DNA of 64,000 bases, taken from contig CAJNDS010002457.1 in the NCBI GenBank assembly GCA_905221605.1, forward strand, positions 633,501 through 697,500, given 5' to 3'. Below the pieces are notes generated by a model. It had not been told where the DNA came from and did no database searches. It was given only the letters and a program-made list of their open reading frames with translations. This document shows positions 42,526-53,875 of this stretch, piece after piece. Position 1 is the stretch's first letter; the number at the start of each line of letters is the position of its first letter. Source of the stretch: Symbiodinium natans. Its lineage: Eukaryota > Sar > Dinophyceae > Suessiales > Symbiodiniaceae. A program made the position numbers and the translations under genes.

Positions 42526-42589
42526 GCAGGCCTTGCTGCGGTGGCGCTTGTGGTTTAGGGTTTAGGGTTTAGGGTGGACTTAAGGTAGG

Positions 42590-42694
42590 TACAAGGGAGG
42601 GGCCCCCTTTACTATACTAACTATAGTTCAGGGACTTATAACCTAAGATATATCTCTACTTATAACTGGGGGGGGGGGGGGGCTCCTTCTTGTA
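42590..42694. mobile_element. family A element followed by family J
   Basis: TACAAGGGAGGGGCCCCCTT to GGGCTCCTTCTTGTA. The usual middle is shortened. The next base begins family J (GGCCCTTGGGACATTT.., 42695-42790), whose relatives are at 1130-1200, 15503-15564 and 47025-47165. Confidence 0.8.
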
Positions 42695-43351
42695 GGCCCT
42701 TGGGACATTTCTATCTTTTCCCTGCTTGGGTTTTAAGAGGATCATGTTCAGGAATATTACTCGGAGGGTTTTTAGGGCCATCCTAGTAAGGTACCGAAGC
42801 ATTTAAGGGTTCAATAGGTTTGGGGTGTCTACGGTGTAGGGTTCGAGTGGATTCGAGGTTTCGGAAAGTATTGAGGTCTGCAGTTTCGCCCGGGAGGGTC
42901 CTGTGGCTGTATGCTGTGAAGTGCAGTAGCGCGTGATCGCTGGGTCTCTACATGCCGTGCTCGGCCTGCAGCTAGCACTCAAAGATTCACGGGAGTTGTA
43001 GTTGGATGTATTCCAATTTTTAAAATTTAACCAGAGGCTGTATGATGCCGCCGGCTGATTACAAGTGCGCACGAATACTAGATACCACCACTCAGTCGGC
43101 CCAATGAACATTCAGGCAGTCGTTGGTCGGGTCAGACAGGAGAGATGTTGGCAGAAATTTCGAGTCGCACGTTTCCCCCCAGTGCTTGCATCTTTCCTTG
43201 GCTGCTAGAGAGGGAGAGTCTGAAACACCCTAAACTTCCCTAAACCCTCAACCCTAAGCCCTGAACCCTGAACCCTGAAACCCTAAACCCTAGCTAGGCA
43301 AATAAAAGCCCTAGCAAGGCGGGACGCGGGGTGGGCGACCACCGGTTGCAG

Positions 43352-43380
43352 GAGGCCCTTGCCGGGCACCTCAGAGACAG
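43352..43380 (+). CDS. putative exon (gene 4)
   Basis: GGTTGCAG acceptor, then EALAGHLRD, then a GT donor (CAG|GTTACA). Confidence 0.45.
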
Positions 43381-43907
43381 GTTACACGTGGAGATGTCAT
43401 GGGTAGGGTTGAGGTTTGAGCGTTGAGGGTGTAATTGTGTGAAAAGTGGGTGAAAAGGAGGAATCGAAGTAGCGAAGTAGAAAATTCGCGGACGTGCCCA
43501 TATACTTTCGCTCTCATTTCGCATGTTCCTTTTTTCTTTTTTGGGGGCGTGGGGAGGTTCTGAAGCAAATAGTAAGTTCAGAAACGACGAGAATGTGAAG
43601 GCCTGCATGTTTGCTGTGCCGCAGGTTTGGTTGGCACCCCTGTAGCCGCACTGCACCTCCCAAATCGTGACAGCAGGAGAAGAGCTACAGCAGCCACCTT
43701 TAAGATGGCTCCCCTTATAGGTACCCTTCTTGTTCCTAGCTTACTCGGTTTTGGGTTTAGCGTTTAGGGTTGCCTGTACTAGAAAAGGGGGCCAGAGGGA
43801 CAGCGAGTCCCCGACTAGCTTGGCGGCCGGTCCATCCCGCACGCAACAGAAAAGGGTTTAGGGTTTAGGGTTTAGGGTTTAGGGTTTAGGGTTCTCAGGG
43901 TTCTCAG

Positions 43908-44003
43908 GGTCCACTTACCTAGACAGGGAACACTTGGACCTCAGAGCCCCTCTCATATAGGGACTCTGGGGTCCAAGTAGATAAATCATGAAGCACATGG
44001 ACC
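43908..44003. mobile_element. family E TIR element
   Basis: GGGTCCACTTACCTAG at the left, AGCACATGGACCC at the right, inner arms CACTTGGACCTCAGAG / CTCTGGGGTCCAAGTAG. Confidence 0.7.
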
Positions 44004-44098
44004 CTAAACCCCAAACCCTAAACCCTAAAGCCTAAAGCCCTAAACCCTAAACCCCAAACGTTCCATCCTCAATCCTGAACCAGCCCAGCCCACTTCAG

Positions 44099-44130
44099 GC
44101 CCGGGAGCAATCAGACCTCACTGCCCTCAG
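44099..44130 (+). CDS. putative exon, coiled coil (gene 4)
   Basis: CACTTCAG acceptor, then AREQSDLTAL, then a GC donor (CAG|GCCGGT). Confidence 0.45.
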
Positions 44131-44160
44131 GCCGGTGGGTATCTCTGGGTGAGGACCCTT

Positions 44161-44372
44161 GCTACTATATTATATTTGCTTAAGAACCCACCCCAAAAAA
44201 AACATAACATCATCATAAAAACGAAAAGAATAAAAAATTATGATGAGAAGAACAATAATCATAGTAATAATGATAATAATCATCATCATTACATATGCTT
44301 GCTTCTAAGGGCAATACAAGGATGATTATCTTTCATTTTTTGGGGTTCTTAATTAAGCAACTAGTTGCTGGG
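44161..44372. mobile_element. family C element with a trinucleotide-rich middle
   Basis: TACTATATTATATTTGCTTA at the left, GGTTCTTAATTAAGCAACTA at the right. The middle is A-rich with (ATC/ATA) trinucleotides. Confidence 0.65.
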
Positions 44373-44831
44373 GACATGGTTGCAGGATTGAAGTAGGCCC
44401 TAGATGGATGGGGCTCGTTTCTTTTGCTTGTCTGGCTCACAAAGCATCACCCGACATGAAGTGGTGGTTTGTGTCTGTCTAAGAGGTATTCAACATGCCC
44501 TTTGGGTATGCCCTTCAAGGAAATTGAGGGCTATGATGAAAAAAGAGTCTTCCATCTATTCTCCTTTTAAAGGCTAAGGGGTATGGGTTTGAGCTATGTT
44601 GATTTATACTCAGAATTTGGCTGCTCGACGCCGCTTCGACAAGTTCGCAGGGCCTCGTTGCGCGGCCTCCTGCATAGGCGTACTTGCTAGTCAGCAGCAT
44701 TTTGCTTTGATATGGATTGCCTACGCGTTACAAAAAACCCTAAACCCTAAACCTGAAGCCCTAAACCCTAAACCCCAAACCCTAAACCCTAAACCCTAGA
44801 AACTCGGGGTCCCAGCAATGTGGCATGTCAG

Positions 44832-44856
44832 GAACTTGCTGGCAAGCGCCTTGAAG
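44832..44856 (+). CDS. putative micro-exon (gene 4)
   Basis: ATGTCAG acceptor, then NLLASALK, then a GA donor (AAG|GAAAGA). Confidence 0.4.
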
Positions 44857-44879
44857 GAAAGAGATGACGTCCCTCCGGC

Positions 44880-44940
44880 TGGGTTTAGGGTTTAGGGTTT
44901 AGGGTTTAGGGTTTAGGGTTTAGGGTTTAGGGTTTAGGGT
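44880..44940 (+). repeat. TTTAGGG array
   Basis: Eight units. Confidence 0.95.
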
Positions 44941-45234
44941 GTAAAGAGCAAGCTACAGCATCATGATGGACGGTTCTGGGGCTCAGGCTTCCTAGGATTT
45001 GCCAAGCTTCCCGAAGATGCACCATCTCCCAGGGGTGGGGATTAGGGTTCGGGCACATCCCCCAACCCCAAGCCCTAAACCCTAAACCCTAAACCCTGTG
45101 GAGCATTGCTAGACGGGTGGCAAAAAACCCTAGACCCTAAACCCTAAAAGAAAAAACCTAAACCCTAAACCCTGAAAACAAACAACTTAAACCCTAAGCC
45201 CTAGACCCTAAAACCCCCCACCCCCGGTCCCAAG

Positions 45235-45261
45235 GCGCTGGAAAAAGCTCTTCGGATGCAG
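45235..45261 (+). CDS. putative micro-exon, coiled coil (gene 4)
   Basis: TCCCAAG acceptor, then ALEKALRMQ, then a GA donor (CAG|GACGTG). Confidence 0.45.
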
Positions 45262-45577
45262 GACGTGAGTCGCTCTGTGGAGGAGTCCTAGGGTTTAGGG
45301 TTTGGGGTTTTAGGGTTTAGGGTTTTTAGAGTTTTAAGGTTTAGGGTTTTAAGGATTTAGGGTTTGGGGCTGGTAGCCCAGTGGTACCCAAGGTTCCTTT
45401 ACAGTAACAAACCCAACCAAGGTACCCTCATTGCAATATGGTTGAAGGGCTACCAAGGTTATAGGGCGTCCCTTTGAACCTTCGTGTTCGTACTTTAAAT
45501 GGTGGTACCTCATTTCGTGACATCTTTGTACAGAGATTGTCTGAAACCTAACTCTCACACCTTAAGCCCCAGCTTAC

Positions 45578-45900
45578 AAGAAGCCCCCCCCCCCCCCCCT
45601 AGTTTCAAGTAGAGTTATGAGGAGCCTAAGTTGGGTTATAAGGGTCTTACTTTCTGATGTCCCCCCGTATACTAGCAGTCCTTAAAAGGGATTGTAATGG
45701 AGGGGGGGGGGGTACTAGAATCCCTATCAAGGACTGTTAGTATAAGTGGGAGCATCCCAAAGCTTAACTTAGGTCACAAGTCCCTTAGCTGTAGTTGTTA
45801 AAGTAAAGGGGCCGCCTTAAACCCTAAACCCCAAACCCCAAACCCTAAACCCTAAACCCCAAACCCCTAAACCCTACAGTAAGGCTACCCCTCCTTGCAG
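45578..45900. mobile_element. nested stack: family A containing family B and a CCCTAAA array
   Basis: Reverse family A begins TACAAGAAGCCCCCC (about 45578) and runs to GGTCTTACTTTCT, where a family B element (45656-45758) is inserted. Family A resumes (AAGCTTAACTTAGGTCACAAG..) and is interrupted again near its end by CCCTAAA/CCCCAAA repeats (45818-45886) before finishing CCCCTCCTTGCAG at 45900. Seven bases later the exon at 45908 starts. Confidence 0.85.
45656..45758. mobile_element. family B element nested in family A
   Basis: GATGTCCCCCCGTATACTAG at the left, CTGTTAGTATAAGTGGGAGC then ATCCC at the right, inner dyad CAGTCCTT / AAGGACTG. Confidence 0.85.
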
Positions 45901-45907
45901 TCTGCAG

Positions 45908-45946
45908 GAGCTCCATGAGCAGCTCGCACAAGCCATGGCCGACAGG
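45908..45946 (+). CDS. putative exon, coiled coil (gene 4)
   Basis: Acceptor TCTGCAG just past the end of a family A TIR (itself ending TTGCAG). Reads ELHEQLAQAMADR, then a GA donor (AGG|GAAGAG). Confidence 0.55.
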
Positions 45947-46006
45947 GAAGAGTCCGGGAAACCCAGATTCATTATCGGGTCCTTGAAAGGGAAGTGGGGG
46001 GGGTAG

Positions 46007-46058
46007 GTTTAGGGTTTAGGGTTTAGGGTTTAGGGTTTAGGGTTTAGGGTTTAGGGCG
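46007..46058 (+). repeat. TTTAGGG array
   Basis: Seven units. Confidence 0.95.
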
Positions 46059-46410
46059 TTCATGGGGGTTAGGTACCTATAGGGAACCTTCGGGAAGCCT
46101 AGGGATCCGGGAGTATCAGGGAACCTTGGGTTACATATCCCCCTTTAGAACCCCTCTCCGTTAAGAACCCGATAAGTATTGCAAGACGTCAAACTGACAT
46201 ACTGAACCTACGGAGTGTTTCGCCTCCGGGCTTAAGGCTTGGGGATGTGGATCATTGTGGCTTTCGGTTCCCTAGCTTCGGGTTTCGGGTTGAGGGTTTG
46301 GGGTTTAGTTACAGGGTTTAGGGTTTAGGGGCACAGGATGTGCTGGGGAGACCGCCATGGCAGAGACATCCCCCCAGTCAAGGGTCCACGTGGTACTTTC
46401 CAGATACCCC

Positions 46411-46526
46411 AACACCTGGGGGACGAAATGAACCCTACAATTGTGGTCATCTACCCAATTTGTTTTTTATCTCTATGAAGGTATATGAACCCTAAGCTCT
46501 TTTGTGGTTCAGTCGGTCCCCAAGGC
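46411..46526. mobile_element. family D TIR element (complete)
   Basis: GGGGGACGAAATGAACCCTA at the left, TGTGGTTCAGTCGGTCCCC at the right, with inner TATGAACCCTAAG. No ORF. Relatives: 2315-2355, 22988-23035, 29617-29848 and 62134-62250. Confidence 0.75.
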
Positions 46527-47230
46527 AAGGCCAGGTGCTAGCTCACATGAATCTAAGAGGTCTCGGGGCTTCAGCCTAGTGTTTAAGGAGAGGATTCTAT
46601 GCCCAGCTGTTGAAAGCTTTCGCGCCCAGGACTTGGGAGAGCCAGGTTGATTGGGTTTGGGATTCGGGTTTGGGGCTTAGGGTTTAGGGTTGAGGGTTCA
46701 GGGTTTAGGGTTGAGAGTTTAGGGTTTAGGGTTGAGGGTTGAGGGTTTGGCCTGCATGTGCTTGTGACGAGCCGCCGTCTTGGGCACAAGGCCCCGCGGC
46801 ATGTGCGGCCAGATGCTGCGCAATGCATGTCACACCTGGTTGCCTCAGCGCACTAGCGGCTTTAGGGGTTTGGGGGTTTAGGGGTTTAGGGTTTAAATTT
46901 TAGGTAGGTCACCATCTACTCATGTACGCATTCGCCCAAAAAGTTATCTCGCCCTGCGCAAGTACTGCATTCAATCGCACTCTCTGCCCCTGTGCCAGCT
47001 TGCTCTGTCACTAGGTAGGCCCTTGGGATATTTGATATGTTCCCGTGCTGCGTGTAGGGGGATCCTATCTAGGATATTGGGGTTAAGAGGATCATATCTA
47101 GGATCATCTCTCGGACAGATTTTCCCTTCTTGGGTTTAAGAGGGTAGGATATAGGTTCCCTTATAAAAGGCTGTTTGTTTTATCTATATATTTCCCCCCA
47201 AGCCCTAAACCCCAAGAGGGCACCAAGCAG

Positions 47231-47320
47231 TCGGAATTGTTTTCGCAAACGTCGCTCGCTGCGGACGGACATGGCTGACGAACGTGTTTACGCGGCGGCG
47301 GACTTGCTTCGCGGCTTCTT
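47231..47320 (+). CDS. putative exon (gene 4)
   Basis: CAAGCAG acceptor, then RNCFRKRRSLRTDMADERVY followed by AAADLLRGF. Open from acceptor onward, GC-rich codons. Donor not fixed. Confidence 0.45.
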
Positions 47321-48068
47321 TTTTAGGGTTTTGGGTTGAGGGTCTAGGGTATGGGGTTGAGGGTTTGGGGCTTAGGAAACCCTAAGACCCCAGGGACAAT
47401 CGAAAAGCAGATTTCCGAAATCGATAGAACCCCGCCCCCCCCCCCCCCCCCTACCCCTCGCCCAAGAAGCCCTATGCCCTAGACTTCCCGCAACGAGTTA
47501 GAGAATTTAGATTACCCATCGTTGCAAACATTTAATCCTACAAGTGTAGGCCCCTGTATTCTGCTAGCTTTACTTAAGGGACGTATAACCCAAAACTTAT
47601 AATCCGGTTTAGGGCTCTTACAAGTCTACTTACAACCAGGGGGCCCTCCTGGCAAACCCCTAAACCCTCAACCCCAAACCCTAAACCCTAAACCCCAACA
47701 AGTGTAAGTTGTAAATCTCTCGCGGCGCGGCGGAGGCTGCGCTTCCGACCGGGGCTGTTCTCCTGTGGCCTCGACGCGGGTGCAGATCATGACTCTTGTA
47801 AGCTGAGTTCGGGTTTGCAGGGCTCAGGGTTTAGGGTTTAGGGTTTAGGAGTTTAGGGTTTAGGGTTCGGGGTGTTTGGGGTGTTTGGGGGTTTGAGGCT
47901 CGAGGTGTGGCCCTAAACCCTCATAGGCACCACGGTTTGCTTCGGCTCCAGGATGCGTGAGGTTGGGTTTTGCAGTCTCGGTGCCCCGAGTCTTGAAGTC
48001 TGGGACCCTAAACCCTAGCCCTAAACCCTAAACCCTAAAATCGCGGGGGGGTCTGAGATCTAAGAGAG

Positions 48069-48105
48069 CTCAAGATCGTAGAGCTGTTCAAGCACCTAAG
48101 CAAGC
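48069..48105 (+). CDS. putative exon, coiled coil (gene 4)
   Basis: AGAGAG acceptor, then LKIVELFKHLS up to a GC donor (AA|GCTTTG). Amphipathic. Confidence 0.4.
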
Positions 48106-48303
48106 TTTGTCCAGAGCTAGTTTGACACCCTCATCGCGCAATAATACTTCCTACAAGTAGGGGCCCCCTGCCCTAGCCTCCCACACCCTAAGCCCTAAAA
48201 CCTTCCGCGAGCTTAGGAAGAGAAGCAGAACGCGCTTGGCTACAAGGCCCGCCCTGCATTCTCATAGGACCCCCGCAGACCCCATCAACACGTACGAGTG
48301 GAG

Positions 48304-48465
48304 TACTACTATTTGCCTAAGAACCACCCAAAGAGAATATTCTTAATAAGGGCAGGACAGGCATTAATGTGATTATTAATGTTGTTATTAGTATTAGTCA
48401 TATATATATATATATATGTATGTATATGTATTGTTTGTTTTGGGAGGTTCTTAAGCAAATCATGG
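48304..48465. mobile_element. family C element containing a (TA)n run
   Basis: TACTATTTGCCTAAGAACCA at the left, GAGGTTCTTAAGCAAATCAT at the right. A TATA/TATG microsatellite (48400-48430) sits in the middle. ORFs 48309-48530 and 48379-48657 span it and are not genes. Confidence 0.75.
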
Positions 48466-48774
48466 GGTTTGTCTGGAATGTCGAATTCAGAATTTGATGT
48501 CAAGACTCCGGGAGTGGTATGTGTTCTCATGCAGATTACCCCGGCTTTGGGGGGGGGGGGGTTGAAGCGCTTCAGGGCTTACCTTAAGAGTCTTGTACTA
48601 GGGCTTTACCAAAACGAACTATACACAAAACACATGTTTGGGGTTCTTACTTGCTGACCAGACCCTAAACCCTAAACCCTAAACCCTAAGCCCCAACTCA
48701 CGCCCGCGCCCGCCCCAGTCTCCCAGGACCCCTATAAGCCCCAAATCCGAAACGCGCATCCTATGCCTGGGTTT

Positions 48775-48900
48775 AGGGGTACTTCTCATCCCAACTAGAT
48801 GTCTACTTGAAACCCACTTAGAGGAGTTAGGGGGCTTATGAGTGCAGTCATAATTGGGGATATAAGTACCCTGGACCTCCAAGTATCCTCGGAGACCCCC
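48775..48900. mobile_element. family K repeat
   Basis: GGGTACTTCTCATCCCAACT..CTACTTGAAACC at the left and GTACCCTGGACCTCCAAGTA at the right. Confidence 0.55.
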
Positions 48901-49115
48901 GAAGCAAATCTTCGTAGTTACCTTCAACCCTCTTGCAGATAGAGTTCCGACATCGGCCCAACGCTATGAACCTTCAACTCCTCTAGGAAAACCGTCCAGC
49001 ACTCCCAAACCCCCTGAACTACGCGATTTGTTCAAAGTCATAGTAGGATCCTGAACAGAATCTTCGGGCCGGCACATTCCTGCAACTGAAGGGGTTTAGG
49101 AAGTTCCAGATGCGC

Positions 49116-49236
49116 CCTAAACCCTAAACCCTAAACCCTAAACCCTAAACCCTAAACCCTAAACCCTAAACCCTAAACCCTAAACCCTAAACCCTAAACC
49201 CTAAACCCTAAACTAAACCCTAAACCCTAAACCCTG
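49116..49236 (-). repeat. CCCTAAA array
   Basis: About 17 units with one shortened unit (near 49213). It ends 4 bp before the acceptor of the next exon (CTGGCAG). Confidence 0.95.
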
Positions 49237-49240
49237 GCAG

Positions 49241-49327
49241 GTTCAAGAAGTCCAGTGCGTGCTCCCTGCCAAGCCGCCCCTAAAGCCGGGCCGGCAGAAG
49301 GCGCAGATCAACTTTATGGGTCCCCTG
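49241..49327 (+). CDS. putative exon (gene 4)
   Basis: CTGGCAG acceptor, then VQEVQCVLPAKPPLKPGRQK and AQINFMGPL, then a GT donor (CTG|GTTTAG). A Pro/Lys-rich linker rather than coil. Confidence 0.5.
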
Positions 49328-50389
49328 GTTTAGGGTTTAAGGTTTAGGGTTGTTGCTATAGCCCCATTAGTTTTGGTCCGTTTATATGTATATAAAACCC
49401 AAGGGAACAATCGCAACAGTATGTTACTGAGGTTCTAAGGGGGGCATTGGTTTAACTGATATGAGCTTTTTTGTCTTGATTTTGTTGTTTTTTGCAGTGT
49501 AAGACTTTAGATTTCAGGGTTTGCGTAGGGAACTCCTGGGATTGATTAGTCTTTGGTCCGGGCTTTAGGCCTCATCATTCCAACCCTATAAACCCTAGAC
49601 TTGTGCCCAGAGTTTCCAATTGCTCGGGTTCGTGATTCCTTTTGGGTCCTTCCTTATTCTCAGGGTACCGTACTGTGTACAGGACCAAAAGGGGATCCTG
49701 GACTGCCCCTTCTACACTGTCTCACTCTGAGTTGTGATGTGCTGCGAAAACTGAGGCCACTTAATTACCGAAGGTTTAGGGTTCAGGGGGTGGTTCTCGT
49801 GACTGGTCTGTCTTGGGGAGCCCAACTGTATGGACATTCAAAAGTACACATGAAAATCATTTGATAAAATTAGCAAACTGGTGGGATCCCAAAAATTCGA
49901 TCTGGTTCCTGACTTGTTTATTCGTATGATCTTTCCGGTCTGTCGATATCTCGGTCGTCGAATCATTGAGGACGAGAAACATTATGTCATTAGACTCAAA
50001 GTATCTTCTCCAAGTGGGGACCTATCTTCCGCAGACAAGTTTGAGAGCACCTGCAGGAGAGAAACCTTATTGTTGATGGACAAACCCTAAACCCTAAACC
50101 CTAAACCCCAAACCCCAAACCCTAAACCCCAAACCCTAAAGATGGACAAACTTGACCAGATTTGCATGACTAAGCAATATATACCAGAACGAAGTGCTAT
50201 TGAGCGCCTACCAGATTGACTCCGCGCAACCCAGGGACTCCAAAACCCCTTCATGAAGGAACATCCCTCGAATTAGAATAAGACCCTAATACCTCATGGT
50301 TTAGGGTTTAGGGTTTGATTAGGGTTTAGGGTTTAGGGTTTGATTAGGGTTTAGGGTTTAGGGTTTAAGGTTTAGGGCTCTTCTGGCAG

Positions 50390-50441
50390 AGGCGACAAAG
50401 ATGATGACCAAAAGAAAAGACAAGGCGCGAGCTGTGCCCCA
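50390..50441 (+). CDS. putative exon, basic (gene 4)
   Basis: CTGGCAG acceptor, then ATKMMTKRKDKARAVPH. The frame stays open about 90 nt further (LSCRLASQEARLRSKV), so the 3' edge is open. Confidence 0.45.
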
Positions 50442-50923
50442 CGGTAGGCTCAGTTGCCGTCTAGCGAGTCAAGAAGCCCGCTTGAGAAGCAAGGTTCTAA
50501 GTGGAAAACCTGAACTCCAACCCCCTGAACCCTAAGCCCTAAAACCTTAAACAGCGAAACCTAGAGTACCCTAAATCCCAAGCCCCTGAACACTAAAACC
50601 CGAAGCAACGAAACCCAGAGTCGGATATGTAGGGTTAGCCCTCGAGTGGTGCCGGTTGGGCTGGACACTGGCGAATAGCGTTCTAAGGCCTGTCACGCTG
50701 TCCACGCATGATACTGGAGACTTTCGTTAGGGTTTAGGGTTTAGGGTTTAGGGTTTAGGGTTTAGGGTGTAGGGAGCAAGTCACAGTCCAGTCTGGGTTC
50801 AAAACTGTCAGTATAAGGGGGAACATCCCAACAGACATCAGATCGTTCAAACTGCCCGCTGCAAGATTCCAAAGAGACGGATTTTGAGGCTCTTGGGCCC
50901 GAAAAAGCACACTGCACTTGCTG

Positions 50924-51049
50924 TACAAGGAAGTGCCCCCTAGCTATACTAACTATAGTTCAGGGTCTTATAACCTCAGATTGGATCCGTTTAGCCCATG
51001 TAGGGCCCTCTACTTACAGCTCGGGGGGGGGGGGGGGCTTCTTCTTGTA
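50924..51049. mobile_element. family A TIR element
   Basis: TACAAGGAAGTGCCCCCTAG at the left, G tract then CTTCTTCTTGTA at the right, TATACTAACTATAGTTCAGG inside. Confidence 0.85.
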
Positions 51050-51102
51050 CAAGCTTGTGGGCATTGTGGTCTTGTTTCGAGACGGAGGTTTCGGGTGGCA
51101 AG

Positions 51103-51129
51103 GCAAGAGGAGACGCTGCTGGCGTCCAG
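51103..51129 (+). CDS. putative micro-exon (gene 4)
   Basis: GGCAAG acceptor, then QEETLLAS, then a GC donor (CAG|GCTTCC). Confidence 0.4.
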
Positions 51130-51379
51130 GCTTCCGATGTCGCCACCTGCAAGGACTGATGCCTTCAACCCCACAAGAGCCTTCCAGCACAAATCCAGGT
51201 TTCCTGAAACCTAAACTCTAAACCCTAAACCCTAAACCCTCATCGGGCTCAAGCGAGAGACTTCGGACCGCGTGTGCCTCGCCTGGCTTGTCCGAGTGTG
51301 AGCGACTGAGCCCCAAACCCTAAACCTTAAACCTCAATCCCTAAACCTTCAAACCGTTTAACCCCAACCCGAAACCCCA

Positions 51380-51500
51380 ACTAAACCCTAAACCCTAAAC
51401 CCTAAACCCTAAACCCTAAACCCTAAACCCTAAACCCTAAACCCTAAACCCTAAACCCTAAACCCTAAACCCTAAACCCTAAACCCTAAACCCTAAACCT
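51380..51500 (-). repeat. CCCTAAA array
   Basis: About 17 perfect units. Confidence 0.95.
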
Positions 51501-51721
51501 CAACTAAACCCCAACCCTAAACCCCTTACACCCGTCATGGTTGGGCCTCGCAGCACTTAAACCCTCGGGTAACGATTGGCATACGGGACTTGAATATGGC
51601 AAGTCCTCCTAAAGCAAAGACCGAACAACAAACCAAGCCCTAAACCCTAAACCCTAAACCTTTAACCCTAAACCCTAAACCCTTGCCATTGTCTTGCCCT
51701 AAGGCCCATGTACCCAGTGCC

Positions 51722-51808
51722 TACAAGGAGGGGCCCCCTTACTATATACGAACTATAGTTAAGGAACTTATAGCCTAAGTTAGCTTTGCCTCCAACTAGG
51801 GAGCCTAT
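51722..51808. mobile_element. family A element, 3'-truncated
   Basis: TACAAGGAGGGGCCCCCTTA..AACTATAGTTAAGGAACTTA, then truncated after CCAACTAGGGAGCC. Confidence 0.75.
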
Positions 51809-51855
51809 AATAGGGTTTTTGGGTTCCGGAAAAGCAACGCAAACCTGTCCGATGC

Positions 51856-51923
51856 TCTTAAAACCTGGCTGTTGGAGGACGTTGGCAGCCTCCGAACCTT
51901 GCTTTGGCAGCTGGCCAGCTGCT
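51856..51923 (+). CDS. putative exon (gene 4)
   Basis: A frame reads KTWLLEDVGSLRTLLWQLAS then C and a stop. Hydrophobic and amphipathic. It may end earlier at a GA donor (GAG|GACGTT). Confidence 0.4.
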
Positions 51924-52108
51924 GAGTTTCTCCTGCTGCGGGTTTAGGGCCTAGGGCATACCCAGAAAGTGCGCGCCCCAAAACCCTAAACCTTATAAGC
52001 CGGAGCAAAGAGGGCTGCTTAGGCCTCAGGGCTTACGCAATTTGAATAAACCGTAAACCCTAAACCCTTAACCCTTAACCCTTATAAACCCTAAACCCTG
52101 TTTCCGAG

Positions 52109-52139
52109 GCCTTTGCCACCCAGAACATCGAGGCCACTG
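52109..52139 (+). CDS. putative exon (gene 4)
   Basis: TTCCGAG acceptor, then AFATQNIEAT, then a GA donor (CTG|GAGGCT). The frame continues GFDHCGVRQ if the donor is not used. Confidence 0.4.
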
Positions 52140-52709
52140 GAGGCTTCGACCACTGTGGCGTGAGGCAGGTTTGAGGGTTTAGGGTGTAGGGTTTAGGGCT
52201 ACTCAGGGCTTCGCTCCTAAAACCCCTGGACACTGCAAGATGTCACACCAAAACTGGAGAGTTCCCGCATCTGTACCCGTAATTGTAGTGCCGGCTTATC
52301 AAGTGGCATCAATGAGTTAGCTGGTGATGCAGCGTGAACTCGTGCCCTCGGTGCTGTGCAAACTATGATGTATGACACAAGCCTGGGTCTATGCAACCCT
52401 AAACCCTAAACCCTAAACCTGTTCTTCCAATTTGCTTCGGTGGGTTTTTTGGGCTATTCGGGATCTCTTGGATCCATCTGAATCCTAGGGTGTAGTGTGA
52501 GGTACAAGAACCCCCCCCCACCCGCCTCCCCTAGGTATAAGCAGAGTTTTCAGCCTAAATAGGGCTAGAAGCATCCTATCTTAGGTTAAAAGCCTCTCAG
52601 CTCCCGCCTTGAAAGGTTGTCAGAGTACATAGCCGCAGCAAGGTCTTTCCATTGAGCACAGCGGTGCCTGATTTACTGTTGGTCACTGCGGCTTGATCGG
52701 ACCTGAGAC

Positions 52710-52860
52710 AACCCTAAACCCTAAGCCCTAAACCCTAAACCATAAACCCCAAGCCCTAAACCCTAAAACCTAAACCCTAAAACCTAAACCCTAAACCCTA
52801 AACCCTAAACCCTAAACCCTAAACCCTAAACCCTAAACCCTAAACCCTAACCCTAAGCCC
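52710..52860 (-). repeat. CCCTAAA array with variants
   Basis: About 20 units, first half mixed (CCCTAAG, CATAAA, CCTAAAA), second half pure. Confidence 0.95.
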
Positions 52861-53043
52861 TTAAGTGGCTTGAGCTATGCAGCTCGGCGAGGCCCTCCGG
52901 AAGGTCACCCATTATTCTTAACTTGTGGTGGTGTGTGGTGTGGGGCTGCTAGGCAGGAGCTAGCCCTAAGCCCTAAACCCCAAACCCCAAACCCGAAAAG
53001 CCCCGTCATAAGCCCCAAAATCCCCCCCCCCCCCCCCAATGAG

Positions 53044-53089
53044 GCTGCTCTACGAAATGGGCGCCGTCGCGGAGCAAATCCGCGATCCA
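53044..53089 (+). CDS. putative exon (gene 4)
   Basis: CAATGAG acceptor, then LLYEMGAVAEQIRDP. Amphipathic helix. Directly follows a poly-C tract (53022-53037). Confidence 0.45.
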
Positions 53090-53736
53090 GGGTGCAACCA
53101 GGAATGTTCGCTGCGGTTTAGGGTTTAGGGTTTTCGGTTAGGGTTTAGGGTTTGGAGTTTAGGGCTTTAGGGTTTGGGGTTTTAGGGCTGAGGGTGTTAG
53201 GGTTTTAAGGGAAAAAGGGGTTTAGGGTTTTCGGGTTTTAGGGCTGTAGGGTTTAAGGGTTTTGGGACTGAAGAGTTTGGGTTTTGGGGCTTAGGGTTTT
53301 GGGGCTTAGGGGTGCTTGACAAGAGGCCTGGCTGCCAGCAAGGCCCATAGGGACTTGAGGTTTCAAGTTTCATCACATCATCGGATTCTACCTTGGACCC
53401 GTGTTTTTTTATTCCTTTGGGTTTTGGGGACTCTTATTTAAGGATTCTAAAGGTAGTACGAGGGCATGTAATTCCTTCCGGGTTGCTGGGTGTAGCCCGT
53501 GCTTGCTGTGCGGCTTGGGGGAGCCAGGGGCCTTGCTCTGTATGAGGTTTTGTAAATGTTCTTTGGGGGTAGCTTGGGTCCTTTTTCTGACCAAGCCCAG
53601 CCTGGCCAGAAGCCTAAGCCCAAACAGAAACCCTAAATGCGAAACTTAACCCAAAACAGAAACCCCAAACCCCAAACCCCAAACCCCAAACCCCAAACCC
53701 TAAACCCTAAACCCTACACCCCATGCATCCTTACAG

Positions 53737-53815
53737 AATCCAAGGCGAGATTACGCTGCGCCAGCGCCAGCGGCAAGCTGCGATTAGCATCCAAAAGGGT
53801 TGGAGCGACTACAAG
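53737..53815 (+). CDS. putative exon with IQ-like motif (gene 4)
   Basis: CTTACAG acceptor, then IQGEITLRQRQRQAAISIQK and GWSDYK, then a GA donor (AAG|GAGCTT). AAISIQKGWSDYK resembles the AAxxIQxxWRxYxxR pattern of calmodulin-binding IQ motifs, so gene 4 may bind calmodulin or centrin-type proteins. The match is short and is inference. Confidence 0.5.
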
Positions 53816-53875
53816 GAGCTTTCGGGGTTTAGGGTTCAGGGTTCAGGGTTTAGGGTTTAGGGTTTAGAGAGCTAA

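Noticed and set aside
45372-45400. TAGCCCAGTGGTACC (also 63650), similar to a tRNA D-arm or pol III A box
   Set aside because: No matching B box or cloverleaf follows. It is part of a dispersed repeat; a SINE origin is possible but not shown.
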